Positions 9,399-19,829 of a DNA stretch of 64,000 nucleotides are shown here, piece after piece (position 1 is the stretch's first letter; the number at the start of each line of letters is the position of its first letter). Source of the DNA: Caulobacter sp. UNC279MFTsu5.1. GTDB taxonomy: Bacteria; Pseudomonadota; Alphaproteobacteria; Caulobacterales; Caulobacteraceae. The stretch lies in the NCBI RefSeq assembly GCF_900114015.1, contig NZ_FORN01000031.1:1-64000 (forward strand), in the 5' to 3' direction. The position numbers and the translations under genes were made by a program. A model generated the notes under the pieces. The model was not told the origin of the DNA. It searched no databases and worked only from the letters and a program-made list of their open reading frames with translations.

Positions 9399-9806
9399 GT
9401 GGATCGCCTCGAAAAGCTCTGCATCGAAAAGGGCATGCGCATGACCGACCAGCGGCGGGTCATCGCCCGCGTGCTGTCGGCGGCCACCGACCATCCGGAC
9501 GTCGAGGAGCTGCACCGCCGCGCCCACGCCGTGGACCCGCACATCTCGATCGCCACGGTCTACCGGACGGTGCGCCTGTTCGAGGAGAGCGGCATCATCG
9601 AGCGCCACGACTTCCGCGACGGCCGCTCGCGCTACGAGGAGACTCCCGACCATCACCACGACCACCTGATCGACATGAAGACCGGCAAGGTCGTCGAGTT
9701 CGTGGACGAGGAGATCGAAGCCCTGCAGACCGCCATCGCCCGCAAGCTGGGCTACAAGCTGGTGGACCACCGGCTGGAGCTGTACGGGGTTCCGATCGAG
9801 GACTGA
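9399..9806 (+). CDS. fur: Fur-family ferric uptake regulator
   Basis: A 135-residue iron-responsive repressor. A winged helix (residues 1-82) carries ATVYRTVRLFEESGI, and the metal-sensing region has the HHHDH motif at 85-89 followed by the dimerisation domain. It lacks the CxxC zinc pairs of E. coli Fur, as expected in alphaproteobacteria. I start at GTG 9399, eight bases after GGAG, rather than an upstream TTG at 9354 that would add 15 residues. A target is probably in this same window: a Fur-box-like sequence lies before the siderophore receptor gene at 35234. Confidence 0.93.
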   Translation: MDRLEKLCIEKGMRMTDQRRVIARVLSAATDHPDVEELHRRAHAVDPHISIATVYRTVRLFEESGIIERHDFRDGRSRYEETPDHHHDHLIDMKTGKVVEFVDEEIEALQTAIARKLGYKLVDHRLELYGVPIED

Positions 9807-9810
9807 TTTT

Positions 9811-9926
9811 CGGACTTGCCCCCACCTGACCGCTACGCGCTCTGTCGCGGCGAGGGGGCGGAGCCAGGCGCTTTAGGCTCTTCTCCCTCCGGGGGAGGAG
9901 GGCCGAAGGCCGGAGGGGGCGAGGGT
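9811..9926. repeat. Dispersed long palindrome, type B copy 1
   Basis: Follows fur. It begins with ACTTGCCCCCACCTGACCGC and contains self-complementary pieces (CTCCCTCCGGGGGAGGAG, GGCCGAAGGCC). The opening sequence recurs at 63307, and the same element in reverse orientation ends with GCAGCGGTCAGGTGGGGGC at 55545-55563. Its placement at gene ends suggests a transcription-end structure. No gene is seen in it. Confidence 0.75.
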
Positions 9927-9976
9927 GTGGCGCCGCCGTCCTTGCGAAAGCCCGCCCTCGCGCTCATAACGCCTCG

Positions 9977-11325
<1,349 letters not shown>

Positions 11326-11329
<4 letters not shown>

Positions 11330-12270
11330 GCCGTACGCCTGAGTTCCTGCCCCTGTCCGACACCGCCGTCCGCGCCGTTTCCGGCCCGAACGGCCGTCAC
11401 GCCGCCCTGATCGAGGACGCCTTCAAGGTGCTGATCGAGACCCCGGGCGGCGGGGTGACGATCACCGGCGACGTCAAGGCGCGCTCCAGCGCCAAGCGGG
11501 CGATCCAGGCCCTGGCCCAGCGGGCCGACGCCGACGACGAGGTGGTCGAGGCCGACGTGCGCGTGGCGGTGGGCGAGGCCCACAGCGCCGGCGGCCAGGC
11601 CTCGCCGCGGGCCGTGCGCAAGGGCTCGGTCTCGCCCAAGACCAAGGGCCAGGCCAAGTACATGGAGGCCATGACCGGCCATCCGCTGTGCTTTGGCCTG
11701 GGTCCGGCCGGCACCGGCAAGACCTTCCTGGCCGTGGCCCAGGGCGCGGGCATGCTGCTGCGCGGCGAGGTCGACCGGCTGATCGTCACCCGCCCGGCGG
11801 TGGAGGCGGGCGAGAAGCTGGGCTTTCTGCCGGGCGACCTGAACGAGAAGGTCGACCCCTACATGGCCCCGGTCTGGGAGGCCCTAACCGACATCATGGG
11901 CGCCGACCAGCTGCGCCGCCGGCGCGAGAAGCTGGAGATCGAGGTCGCCCCGATCGCCTTCATGCGCGGCCGCACCCTGGCCCATGCGTTCGTCATCGTC
12001 GACGAGGCCCAGAACTGCTCGCGCCTGCAGATGAAGATGGTGCTGACCCGGCTGGGCGAGGGCGCGCGGATGGTGGTGACGGGCGATCCGACCCAGGTCG
12101 ACCTGCTGAACCCCCGCGATTCCGGCCTGGCCCACGCAGTGTCGATCCTCGAGGGCGTCGAGGGCGTGGCGGTGTCGCGCTTCACCTCGGCCGACGTGGT
12201 GCGCCACCCGCTGGTCGAGCGCATCGTCAAGGCCTACGACGCCGACGCCCTGCAGACGACGACGCGCTGA
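11326..12270 (+). CDS. ybeZ: PhoH-like ATPase (YbeZ)
   Basis: A 314-residue cytoplasmic PhoH-family NTPase. Walker A is GPAGTGKT (about residues 126-133), Walker B is around FVIVDEAQN, and the conserved MVVTGDPTQ follows. PhoH/YbeZ proteins act with YbeY in RNA processing, and ybeY follows directly with a one-base overlap (stop TGA and start ATG share an A). The start is TTG 11326 within TTGA, overlapping the miaB stop, preceded by CCGGAG. Confidence 0.92.
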
Positions 12271-12746
12271 TGACCATCACGGTGGACATCGAGATCGAGG
12301 ACGAGGCCTGGACCAAGGCCGAGCCGGAGGTCGAGGCCCTGGTTTGGCGCGCCGCCCAGGCGGTGCTGGACGCCCATGAGGACATCGAGGGGAACGGCAT
12401 CGTCATCCTGCTGGCCGACGACGACAGCGTCCAGGCGCTGAACCGCGACTTCCGGCAGAAGGACTACGCGACCAACGTGCTGTCCTTCCCCTCGCCGCCC
12501 AATCCGGAAGGCCAGATCGGCGACATCGCCCTGGCGTTCGGGGTCTGCCGGCGCGAAGCGATCGAGCAGGGCAAGCCTCTCGCCCACCACTTGCAACATC
12601 TGGTGGCGCACGGGGTGCTTCATCTCTTAGGATACGATCATCAGGACGACGCCGAGGCGCAGGCCATGGAAGCGTTCGAGCGCGAGATCCTCGCGGGCTT
12701 GGACATTCCAGACCCCTATGCCGAACCCGCGTCCGCCGAGGGATAA
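12270..12746 (+). CDS. ybeY: YbeY endoribonuclease
   Basis: A 158-residue zinc metalloprotein required for 16S rRNA 3'-end maturation and ribosome quality control. The zinc motif HGVLHLLGYDH (H-x3-H-x5-H) is intact near the C terminus and the ADDDSVQALNRDFR region is typical. The start overlaps the phoH stop by one base. It is part of the miaB-phoH-ybeY-corC-lnt run. Confidence 0.95.
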   Translation: MTITVDIEIEDEAWTKAEPEVEALVWRAAQAVLDAHEDIEGNGIVILLADDDSVQALNRDFRQKDYATNVLSFPSPPNPEGQIGDIALAFGVCRREAIEQGKPLAHHLQHLVAHGVLHLLGYDHQDDAEAQAMEAFEREILAGLDIPDPYAEPASAEG

Positions 12747-12757
12747 CCAGCCAGGGC

Positions 12758-13684
12758 ATGCCCAGCGACGACCAGAGTTCCACGCCCGCCGGCCCGGCTC
12801 GCCTGAGCCGGGGCGTGCGGGCGTTCTTCCGCAAGATGCGCAAGGATCTGGCCGGCCGGGGCGTGCCGGGCCTGGCCGAGGCCTCGCGTCCGGCCGACCC
12901 GACCCTGGTCCACGAGGTCGACATGGTCGACCAGGCCGAGGCCTTCCAGAGCCTGCGGGTGGCCGACGTGATGACCCCGCGCGCCGACATCGTGGCGGTC
13001 GAGGTCTCGACGGCCTTCGAGGCGGTGGTGGCCCAGTTCACCGAGGCCGAGCACTCGCGGATGCCGATCTATCGCGAGACCCTGGACGACCCGGTCGGGG
13101 TGGTCCACGTCAAGGACGTGTTCCGCCTGCTGGCCGATGACGACAAGCGGCCGGGTCCGGTCGACCAGATCCTGCACCGGCTGCGGCGCGAGGCGCTGTA
13201 CGTCCCCGCCTCGATGCGGGCCGCCGACCTCTTGCTGCGCATGCGCACCAGCCGCATCCACATGGCCCTGGTCATCGACGAGTTCGGCGGCACTGACGGC
13301 CTGGTGACCATGGAGGACCTGATCGAGGCGGTGGTCGGCGAGATCGACGACGAGCACGACGACGCCCAGGTCTCCAGCATCGTCGCCCGCCCCGGCGGCC
13401 TCTACGAAGTCGACGCCCGGGCGCCGCTGGAAGACCTGGAGGCCGCCCTCGACCGCGACCTGGCGCCGCCCGACATGGAAGAGGACATCGACACCGTCGC
13501 CGGCCTGGTCGTGGCCCTGGCCGGCCGCGTGCCGCAGCGCGGCGAGGTGATCGCCCATCCGGCCGGCTTCGATCTGGAGGTCGTCGAGGCCGATCCGCGC
13601 CGCGTGCGCCGGGTCCGGGTGCGCCCGGCCGTTGATCTCGAGGCCGAGACGGCCGACCCGCCCGGTCGCGCGGCCGCCTCGTGA
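12758..13684 (+). CDS. CorC/HlyC-type CBS-domain protein
   Basis: A 308-residue cytosolic protein. After a basic N-terminal helix come two CBS domains (about residues 65-185; RVADVMTPRADIVAVEV and LVIDEFGGTDGLVTMEDLIEAVVGEI) and a C-terminal CorC_HlyC domain (about 200-290). Homologues next to ybeY and lnt (YbeX/CorC) are linked to magnesium/cobalt efflux and to ribosome biogenesis; there is no DUF21 membrane domain here. The lnt start overlaps its stop (GTGA). Confidence 0.9.
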   Translation: MPSDDQSSTPAGPARLSRGVRAFFRKMRKDLAGRGVPGLAEASRPADPTLVHEVDMVDQAEAFQSLRVADVMTPRADIVAVEVSTAFEAVVAQFTEAEHSRMPIYRETLDDPVGVVHVKDVFRLLADDDKRPGPVDQILHRLRREALYVPASMRAADLLLRMRTSRIHMALVIDEFGGTDGLVTMEDLIEAVVGEIDDEHDDAQVSSIVARPGGLYEVDARAPLEDLEAALDRDLAPPDMEEDIDTVAGLVVALAGRVPQRGEVIAHPAGFDLEVVEADPRRVRRVRVRPAVDLEAETADPPGRAAAS

Positions 13685-15267
13685 ACCTGCCGCCCCTGCC
13701 GAAGCTGACGCCGTGGCGGGTCCGGGGCCTGGCCCTGCTGGCGGGCCTGGCCGCCGCCCTGGCCCATCCGCCGTTCGGGATCCTGCCCGGCCTGCTGGGC
13801 TACGCCGTGCTTTTGTGGCTGCTGGACGCCGTCGACGGGCCCCGCCCGCTGCGCTCGGCCTTCTTCCGCGGCTGGCTGACGGGGCTTTCCTATTTCGGGC
13901 TCTCCACCTGGTGGATCGCCGAGGCCTTCATGGTCGACGCCGCCAACCAGGGCTGGATGGCCCCGTTCGCGGTGGCCGCCATGGCCGCCGGCATGGCGCT
14001 GTTCTGGGGCCTGGCGGCGGTGCTCTATCGGCTGATCAGGCCGCCGGGCGCGCGGCGGGTGCTGGTGTTCGCCGGGGCCTTCGCGGCCCTGGAATGGACG
14101 CGCGGCCACATCCTGACCGGCTTTCCCTGGAACCTGCCGGGCGAGACCTGGCGGGCGGGTTCTGCCCCGTCCCAGGTCGCCGCCCTGGTCGGCGCCTACG
14201 GCCTGACCTGGATTACCCTGGCCCTCGCCGCCGCTCCGGCGGTGTGGCGCGACGGTCGGCGTGGCCGGATCGCGGTCGGCGCGGCCCTCGCCGGCCTGGT
14301 CGGGCTGTTCGTCGGCGGGGCCTTGCTGCCGACCTCTCCGACGGCGCCGGCCGGCGGGCAGGCCCGGACGAGCGTCCGCATCGTCCAGGCCGACATCCCG
14401 CAGGAATCCAAGTGGGACGCCGGCCGGTTCGCCCAGATCGTCCAGGCCTATGTCTCGCTGACCGCCAGGCCCTATGCCGGCAAGCCGGCCGACATCGTCG
14501 TCTGGCCCGAGGGCGCCCTGCCGCTGGCGATCAACGACTACATGGTCCAGGGCAGCTGGGTGCGTCAGGCCATCATCGACGCCCTGCGGCCCGGCCAACT
14601 GATGCTGCTGGGCGGCTATCGCTACGAGGGGACGCCCGACCAGCCGGTCTACTACAACAGCCTGGTCGCTCTGCGCCGTACGGCGAACGACGTCGAGGTG
14701 GTCGGGATCTACGACAAGCACCGGCTGGTGCCGTTCGGCGAGTACCTGCCGGCCGACGCCCTGATGACTCGGCTGGGCGTCAAGAGCATGGCCCACCTGG
14801 GCGACGGCTTCGCCACGGGACCGGCGCCCCGGCCGATGCGGATCGCCCCGAACCTGCTGGTCCAGCCGCTGATCTGCTACGAAAGCCTGTTTCCCCGCCT
14901 GGCCGAGCCGGCGCCGGGCGTGCGCGCCATCGTCAATGTCTCCAACGACGCCTGGTTCGGGGTGACGTCCGGGCCGCTGCAGCACCTGAACCTGGCCAGC
15001 TATCGCGCGATCGAGACGGGACTCCCCCTGATCCGCGCCACCCCTACCGGCGTCTCCGCCCTGATCGACGCTCAGGGAAGAATTTTGCCCGGCGCCCGCT
15101 TGAAACTTGGCGAATCAGGGGTGATCGACGGTAATGTGCCGAATGTCGGTTCGCCGACCCTGTTCTCCAGGCTTGGGCATTGGCCGTTCGGACTGCTGCT
15201 TTTGGTTTCATTTGCCCTCGCGATTCGCGTTCCAGGGGGTCGAGGCTTGGAAAAAGTCCCAAACTGA
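13681..15267 (+). CDS. lnt: Apolipoprotein N-acyltransferase
   Basis: A 528-residue inner-membrane enzyme that adds the third acyl chain to lipoproteins. About seven hydrophobic helices form the N-terminal half, followed by a nitrilase-like periplasmic domain with the catalytic triad visible as Glu in VWPEGALP, Lys in YDKHRLVPFGEYLP and Cys in ICYESLFP. It starts at GTG 13681, overlapping the CBS gene by four bases. Its substrates include the lipoproteins encoded at 6924-8235. Confidence 0.95.
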   Translation: MNLPPLPKLTPWRVRGLALLAGLAAALAHPPFGILPGLLGYAVLLWLLDAVDGPRPLRSAFFRGWLTGLSYFGLSTWWIAEAFMVDAANQGWMAPFAVAAMAAGMALFWGLAAVLYRLIRPPGARRVLVFAGAFAALEWTRGHILTGFPWNLPGETWRAGSAPSQVAALVGAYGLTWITLALAAAPAVWRDGRRGRIAVGAALAGLVGLFVGGALLPTSPTAPAGGQARTSVRIVQADIPQESKWDAGRFAQIVQAYVSLTARPYAGKPADIVVWPEGALPLAINDYMVQGSWVRQAIIDALRPGQLMLLGGYRYEGTPDQPVYYNSLVALRRTANDVEVVGIYDKHRLVPFGEYLPADALMTRLGVKSMAHLGDGFATGPAPRPMRIAPNLLVQPLICYESLFPRLAEPAPGVRAIVNVSNDAWFGVTSGPLQHLNLASYRAIETGLPLIRATPTGVSALIDAQGRILPGARLKLGESGVIDGNVPNVGSPTLFSRLGHWPFGLLLLVSFALAIRVPGGRGLEKVPN

Positions 15268-15320
15268 AACAGACAGGCTTCCAGATATCCGTGGCTTTTC
15301 CCCCCAGTGATTGAAGCGGC

Positions 15321-15755
15321 ATGAACACGACCTCTGACCAAGAACGCTCCCCCAATCCGATCGACCTGCACGTCGGCGCCCGCATCCGCATGCGGCGCAA
15401 GATCCTCGGCGTCAGCCAGGAGCGTCTGGCCGACGACCTGGGCCTGACCTTCCAGCAGGTGCAGAAGTACGAGCGCGGCGCCAACCGCGTCAGCGCCTCC
15501 AAGCTCTACGAGATCGCCAAGAGCCTGCAGTCGTCGGTGTCCTACTTCTTCGAAGGCCTGGCCGATCCGACCGACGTGGACGGTTTCGAGGAGAACGGCT
15601 CCGAGCAGTTCGTGCACGACTTCCTGATGACCCCGGAAGGCCTGGAGCTGGCCGCGCTGTTCCCGCGCATCGGCAAGTCCCGTGTTCGCCGGCGCATCCT
15701 GGACCTCGTCCGGTCGATGGCCGAGGACCTGATCGAGGAAGAAGCCCAGGCCTGA
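15321..15755 (+). CDS. XRE-family regulator, PraR/PhrR-like
   Basis: A 144-residue DNA-binding protein. Residues 15-72 form a Cro/CI helix-turn-helix (VGARIRMRRKILGVSQERLA, then LTFQQVQKYERGANRVSASK); the C-terminal half is acidic and helical (RVRRRILDLVRSMAEDL). The conserved IDLHVGARIR/QKYERG pattern and the position between lnt and metK match PhrR/PraR of rhizobia, which control adhesion, quorum sensing or stress genes. Its targets in this organism are unknown. Confidence 0.88.
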   Translation: MNTTSDQERSPNPIDLHVGARIRMRRKILGVSQERLADDLGLTFQQVQKYERGANRVSASKLYEIAKSLQSSVSYFFEGLADPTDVDGFEENGSEQFVHDFLMTPEGLELAALFPRIGKSRVRRRILDLVRSMAEDLIEEEAQA

Positions 15756-15772
15756 TCCGGCTTGCGGACATA

Positions 15773-15790
15773 AACATATCTTTATATGTT
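15773..15790. promoter_or_regulatory. Inverted repeat upstream of metK (operator candidate)
   Basis: AACATAT-CTTT-ATATGTT is a perfect 7+7 inverted repeat in an AT-rich island, 60 bases before the metK start and otherwise surrounded by very GC-rich DNA. An AT-rich dyad in this place fits a methionine- or SAM/SAH-cycle repressor operator. I do not see conserved SAM-II or SAM/SAH riboswitch elements in the leader. Function inferred. Confidence 0.45.
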
Positions 15791-15849
15791 CGCGCCTAGT
15801 CCCTCGGGCAGACCGTCCGAGCGGGCGACGTCATGTCCGGAGCTGAACC

Positions 15850-17073
<1,224 letters not shown>

Positions 17074-17075
17074 TC

Positions 17076-17612
17076 ATGAGCGGCCCCCAGCGTCAAATCT
17101 GGGGGCCGTCCTATACCGAAGCCGAACTCGACGCCGCCCAGGCGCGGTTCGGCTTTTTCTTTCCGCCCGACCTGCGGGCGCTGTTGTTGAAACACCGGAT
17201 CGCCGGGGCCCTGGACTGGACCCACGATCACGAGAAGCTGGCCGAACGCTTCGCCTGGCCCTACGAGGGCCTGTTGTTCGACGTCGAGGAAAACGGCCTC
17301 TGGTGGCCCGAATGGGGGCCACGACCCGGCGATCCCGCCGAGCGGGCGGCCGTGCTGCGCCGCGTCGTGGACGCCGCGCCCAGGCTGATCCCCGTCTATG
17401 GCCATCGCTACATGTCCGAGACGCCGCGCGAGGCCGGCAATCCGATCTTCTCGGTCTATCAGGCCGACATCGTGGTCTATGGCCGGGACCTGGAGAGCTA
17501 TGTCGACCGTGAGTTCGTGACCGATCCTCTGGATTTCATTCTGGAGGACGAGGGCAAGACGATCCCGTTCTGGTCGCAGATGGTCCGCCGAGGATATTCG
17601 ACGGCGCCCTAG
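17076..17612 (+). CDS. SUKH (SMI1/KNR4)-like protein
   Basis: A 178-residue soluble protein starting two bases after the metK stop. The early segment (TEAELDAAQARFGFFFPPDL) and the later HRYMSETPREAGNPIFSVY and DIVVYGRDLESYVDREF segments follow the SMI1/KNR4 pattern. SUKH proteins often serve as immunity proteins against secreted toxins, but housekeeping-type members also exist and no toxin gene is near. The metK-trmB neighbourhood suggests a non-immunity role or a passenger gene. Assignment is from motif pattern, moderately sure. Confidence 0.65.
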   Translation: MSGPQRQIWGPSYTEAELDAAQARFGFFFPPDLRALLLKHRIAGALDWTHDHEKLAERFAWPYEGLLFDVEENGLWWPEWGPRPGDPAERAAVLRRVVDAAPRLIPVYGHRYMSETPREAGNPIFSVYQADIVVYGRDLESYVDREFVTDPLDFILEDEGKTIPFWSQMVRRGYSTAP

Positions 17613-17646
17613 CTCCCGGGACGGTCAGGCGCTAAGACGCCGCCCC

Positions 17647-18327
17647 ATGACCAACCCCCAACAACCCCACGGGCCGTTGCGCTCGTTCGGCCGCCTGAAG
17701 TCGCGGCCGGTGAAGCCGCGCCAGCAGGCCCTGCTCGACAGCCTGCTGCCGACGATCGCCGTGCCGCATGAGCAGTTCCAACCCCGCGACCTGATGCCCG
17801 AGGCCGCGGAAGTCTGGCTGGAGATCGGCTTCGGCGGCGGCGAGCACATGGCGGCCCAGGCCGGCAAGCGTCCCGACGTGCTGGTGATCGGGGCCGAGCC
17901 CTTCGTCAACGGCGTGGCCAGCGCCGTGCGCCACGTCGAGGAGCAGGGGCTGAAGAACGTCCGCATCCACGAGGGCGACGCCCGCGACGTGGTCGGCTGG
18001 CTGCCCGACGCCAGCGTCGACCGGCTGTTCATCATGTTCCCCGACCCCTGGCACAAGGCCCGCCACAACAAGCGCCGCCTGATCCAGCCGGCCTTCGTGA
18101 GCGAGTTGGCGCGGGTGCTCAAGGCCGGAGCGGCCTTCCGCTTCGCCACCGACTGGGCCGACTATGCCGAATGGACGGTCGAGCGGGTGCTGGCCGACCC
18201 GGCCTTCCGCTTCGCCGAGGCCGACGCCGACCGCAACGCCGCGCCCGCCGACCACGTCACCACCCGCTACGAGGAAAAGAAGCTGGGCGACTGCGCGCCG
18301 GTGTTCCTGGATTTCGTGAGGGCTTAA
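17647..18327 (+). CDS. trmB: tRNA (guanine-N7)-methyltransferase
   Basis: A 226-residue SAM-dependent enzyme forming m7G46 in tRNA. The SAM-binding loop is LEIGFGGGEH (about residues 58-67), and the family signature FPDPWHKARHNKRRL is intact; ATDWADYAEW follows. The ATG at 17647 gives an N terminus (PLRSFGRLKSRPVKPRQQ) typical of alphaproteobacterial TrmB. Confidence 0.95.
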   Translation: MTNPQQPHGPLRSFGRLKSRPVKPRQQALLDSLLPTIAVPHEQFQPRDLMPEAAEVWLEIGFGGGEHMAAQAGKRPDVLVIGAEPFVNGVASAVRHVEEQGLKNVRIHEGDARDVVGWLPDASVDRLFIMFPDPWHKARHNKRRLIQPAFVSELARVLKAGAAFRFATDWADYAEWTVERVLADPAFRFAEADADRNAAPADHVTTRYEEKKLGDCAPVFLDFVRA

Positions 18328-18328
18328 A

Positions 18329-18443
18329 GCCCCTCTCCCCGTGGGAGAAGTGTCGCCCAAAGGGCGACGGAGAGGGGAGTTTGCTGAGCCAGCAGAACTC
18401 CCCCCACAGATCACTTCGTGATCGCCTCCCCCACGGGGGAGGG
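18329..18443. repeat. Palindromic repeat between trmB and ppa (type B-like)
   Basis: A run of inverted repeats between convergent genes: CCCCTCTCC...GGAGAGGGG, GTCGCCCAAAGGGCGAC, GATCACTTCGTGATC and CTCCCCCACGGGGGAG. The style matches the other type B elements though the sequence is more diverged. It probably serves as a bidirectional transcription end. Confidence 0.65.
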
Positions 18444-18451
18444 TCTAAACG

Positions 18452-18985
18452 TCAGTAGCTCTCGTCGTGGCGCTTGATCGCGGCGCGGATGATCTCGGCG
18501 GTCTCCTCCGGATCGGCCCAGCCGGTGATCTTGGTCGACTTGCCCTTTTCCAGGTCCTTGTAGTGCTGGAAGAAGTGGGCGATCTGCTCGGTCAGGATCA
18601 CCGGCAGGTCGCGCCAGCTGGACACGCCGGTATAGAACGGGTGCAGCTTGTCGACCGGCACGGCCAGGATCTTTTCGTCCGAACCGGCCTCGTCGACCAT
18701 CATCAGGGCGCCGATCGGACGGCAGCGGATGATCGCGCCGGGCACCACCGGGGTCGGACCCACCACCATGATGTCGGCCGGGTCGCCGTCGTCGGCCAGG
18801 GTGTGGGGGATGAAGCCGTAATTGGCCGGATAGAACATCGCCGTGTGCAGGAAGCGGTCGACCATCAGGGCGCCGCTGGCCTTGTCGATCTCGTACTTCA
18901 CCGGCTCGCCGCCTTGCGGGATCTCGATGACGGCGTTCAGGTCGTAGGGCGGGTTGACGCCGACGGCGATCTTGGAGAGGTCCAT
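18452..18985 (-). CDS. ppa: Inorganic pyrophosphatase
   Basis: A 177-residue family I soluble pyrophosphatase, the same size as the E. coli enzyme. It hydrolyses pyrophosphate to drive biosynthesis. The metal-binding stretch DDGDPADIMVVGPTP and the N-terminal NPPYDLNAVIEIPQGGEPVKYE are conserved. I start at ATG 18985 (MDLSKIAVG), preceded by GAAGAG; an in-frame extension to 19117 lacks family similarity. Confidence 0.96.
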   Translation of the reverse strand: MDLSKIAVGVNPPYDLNAVIEIPQGGEPVKYEIDKASGALMVDRFLHTAMFYPANYGFIPHTLADDGDPADIMVVGPTPVVPGAIIRCRPIGALMMVDEAGSDEKILAVPVDKLHPFYTGVSSWRDLPVILTEQIAHFFQHYKDLEKGKSTKITGWADPEETAEIIRAAIKRHDESY

Positions 18986-19116
18986 CGTGACTCTTCGTTT
19001 GGGATGGTCCCGCGGGGAGGCGGGCCTGCGCGGGGGCGCTTGTAGCCCACAAGTGCTGCACTGCGGAAGGGGCGACGACGCGTGACGATCGCAGGGGGCT
19101 TCCAACCGCCCGAACA

Positions 19117-19260
19117 TCGCGCTATATAGCTCCTACATCGTCCGTCAGCGCTGATAGCGCTTTCGAGCGGCGGCCCGAAAGGCTGCCGCTTTTTCTTTGG
19201 CCGCTCGCCAGCTTGGCTTTTCCCAGGCTGTCTTGGGCGGCCCAGTGAGTTGAGAGAACC
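19117..19260 (+). promoter_or_regulatory. Leader of the rimP-nusA-infB operon
   Basis: The 275-base gap between ppa and rimP contains GCTATATAGC at about 19120-19129, which resembles the -10 of Caulobacter housekeeping promoters (GCTANAWC); a clear -35 is not seen. A 6-bp hairpin AGCGCT-GAT-AGCGCT lies at about 19147-19161 and an intrinsic-terminator-like hairpin follows at 19166-19198, all before the GTG start of rimP. A long leader with a terminator is also known upstream of enterobacterial nusA operons. Confidence 0.4.
19166..19198 (+). terminator. Terminator-like hairpin in the rimP leader (attenuator candidate)
   Basis: AGCGGCGGCC (19166-19175) pairs with GGCTGCCGCT (19181-19190) with one G-T pair, loop CGAAA, followed by TTTTCTTT. 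It faces the rimP-nusA-infB operon and stands 62 bases before rimP. It would terminate much of the transcript unless antitermination occurs; NusA itself acts on such sites. Confidence 0.65.
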
Positions 19261-19827
19261 GTGCGCGGCAAGACGCAGGAAGATATCGGTCTGGTCGAAT
19301 TGCTCGATCCCGTCGCCGAGTCCGTCGGCTACGAGATCGTCCGCCTGCGCCTGATGGGCGGGGCCGAGCAGCGCCGGCTGCAGATCATGGCCGAGCGGCC
19401 GGACGGCGACATGAACGTCGAGGACTGCGCCCGCCTGTCGCGCGCCATTTCCGAGATCATGGACGCCGCCGACCCGATCGCCGGCGAATACACCCTGGAG
19501 GTCTCCAGCCCGGGCGTCGACCGCCCCCTGACCCGGCTGAAGGACTTCGACACCTATGCCGGCCTGGAGGTCCGCATCGAGCTGGACCGCGTCGCCGAGG
19601 GCCGCAAGCGCTTCAAGGGCGAGCTGGCCGGCGTCGAGGACGGCCAGGTGGGCCTGAACATCGAGGGCGAGGACGACACCACCGTCTATTTCCCGTTCGA
19701 CTGGATCGTCGACGCCAAGCTGGTGCTCAACGACGAACTGATGAAGCGCGGGGCCGCCCAGCGGGCCGCGCGCATCGAAGACGACACCGACATCGACACT
19801 GACCTGTCCGAAAGTGAAGAGGACTGA
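19261..19827 (+). CDS. rimP: Ribosome maturation factor RimP
   Basis: A 188-residue protein for 30S subunit maturation. It has the N-terminal RimP domain ([57 protein letters not shown]) and the C-terminal SH3-like domain, ending in an acidic tail (ESEED). The start is GTG 19261 after GAGAGAACC. nusA follows after two bases. Order rimP-nusA-ylxR-infB is widely conserved. Confidence 0.95.
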   Translation: MRGKTQEDIGLVELLDPVAESVGYEIVRLRLMGGAEQRRLQIMAERPDGDMNVEDCARLSRAISEIMDAADPIAGEYTLEVSSPGVDRPLTRLKDFDTYAGLEVRIELDRVAEGRKRFKGELAGVEDGQVGLNIEGEDDTTVYFPFDWIVDAKLVLNDELMKRGAAQRAARIEDDTDIDTDLSESEED

Positions 19828-19829
19828 CC

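Noticed and set aside
15756..15849. SAM riboswitch before metK
   Set aside because: No conserved SAM-II or SAM/SAH core was found; only an AT-rich dyad.
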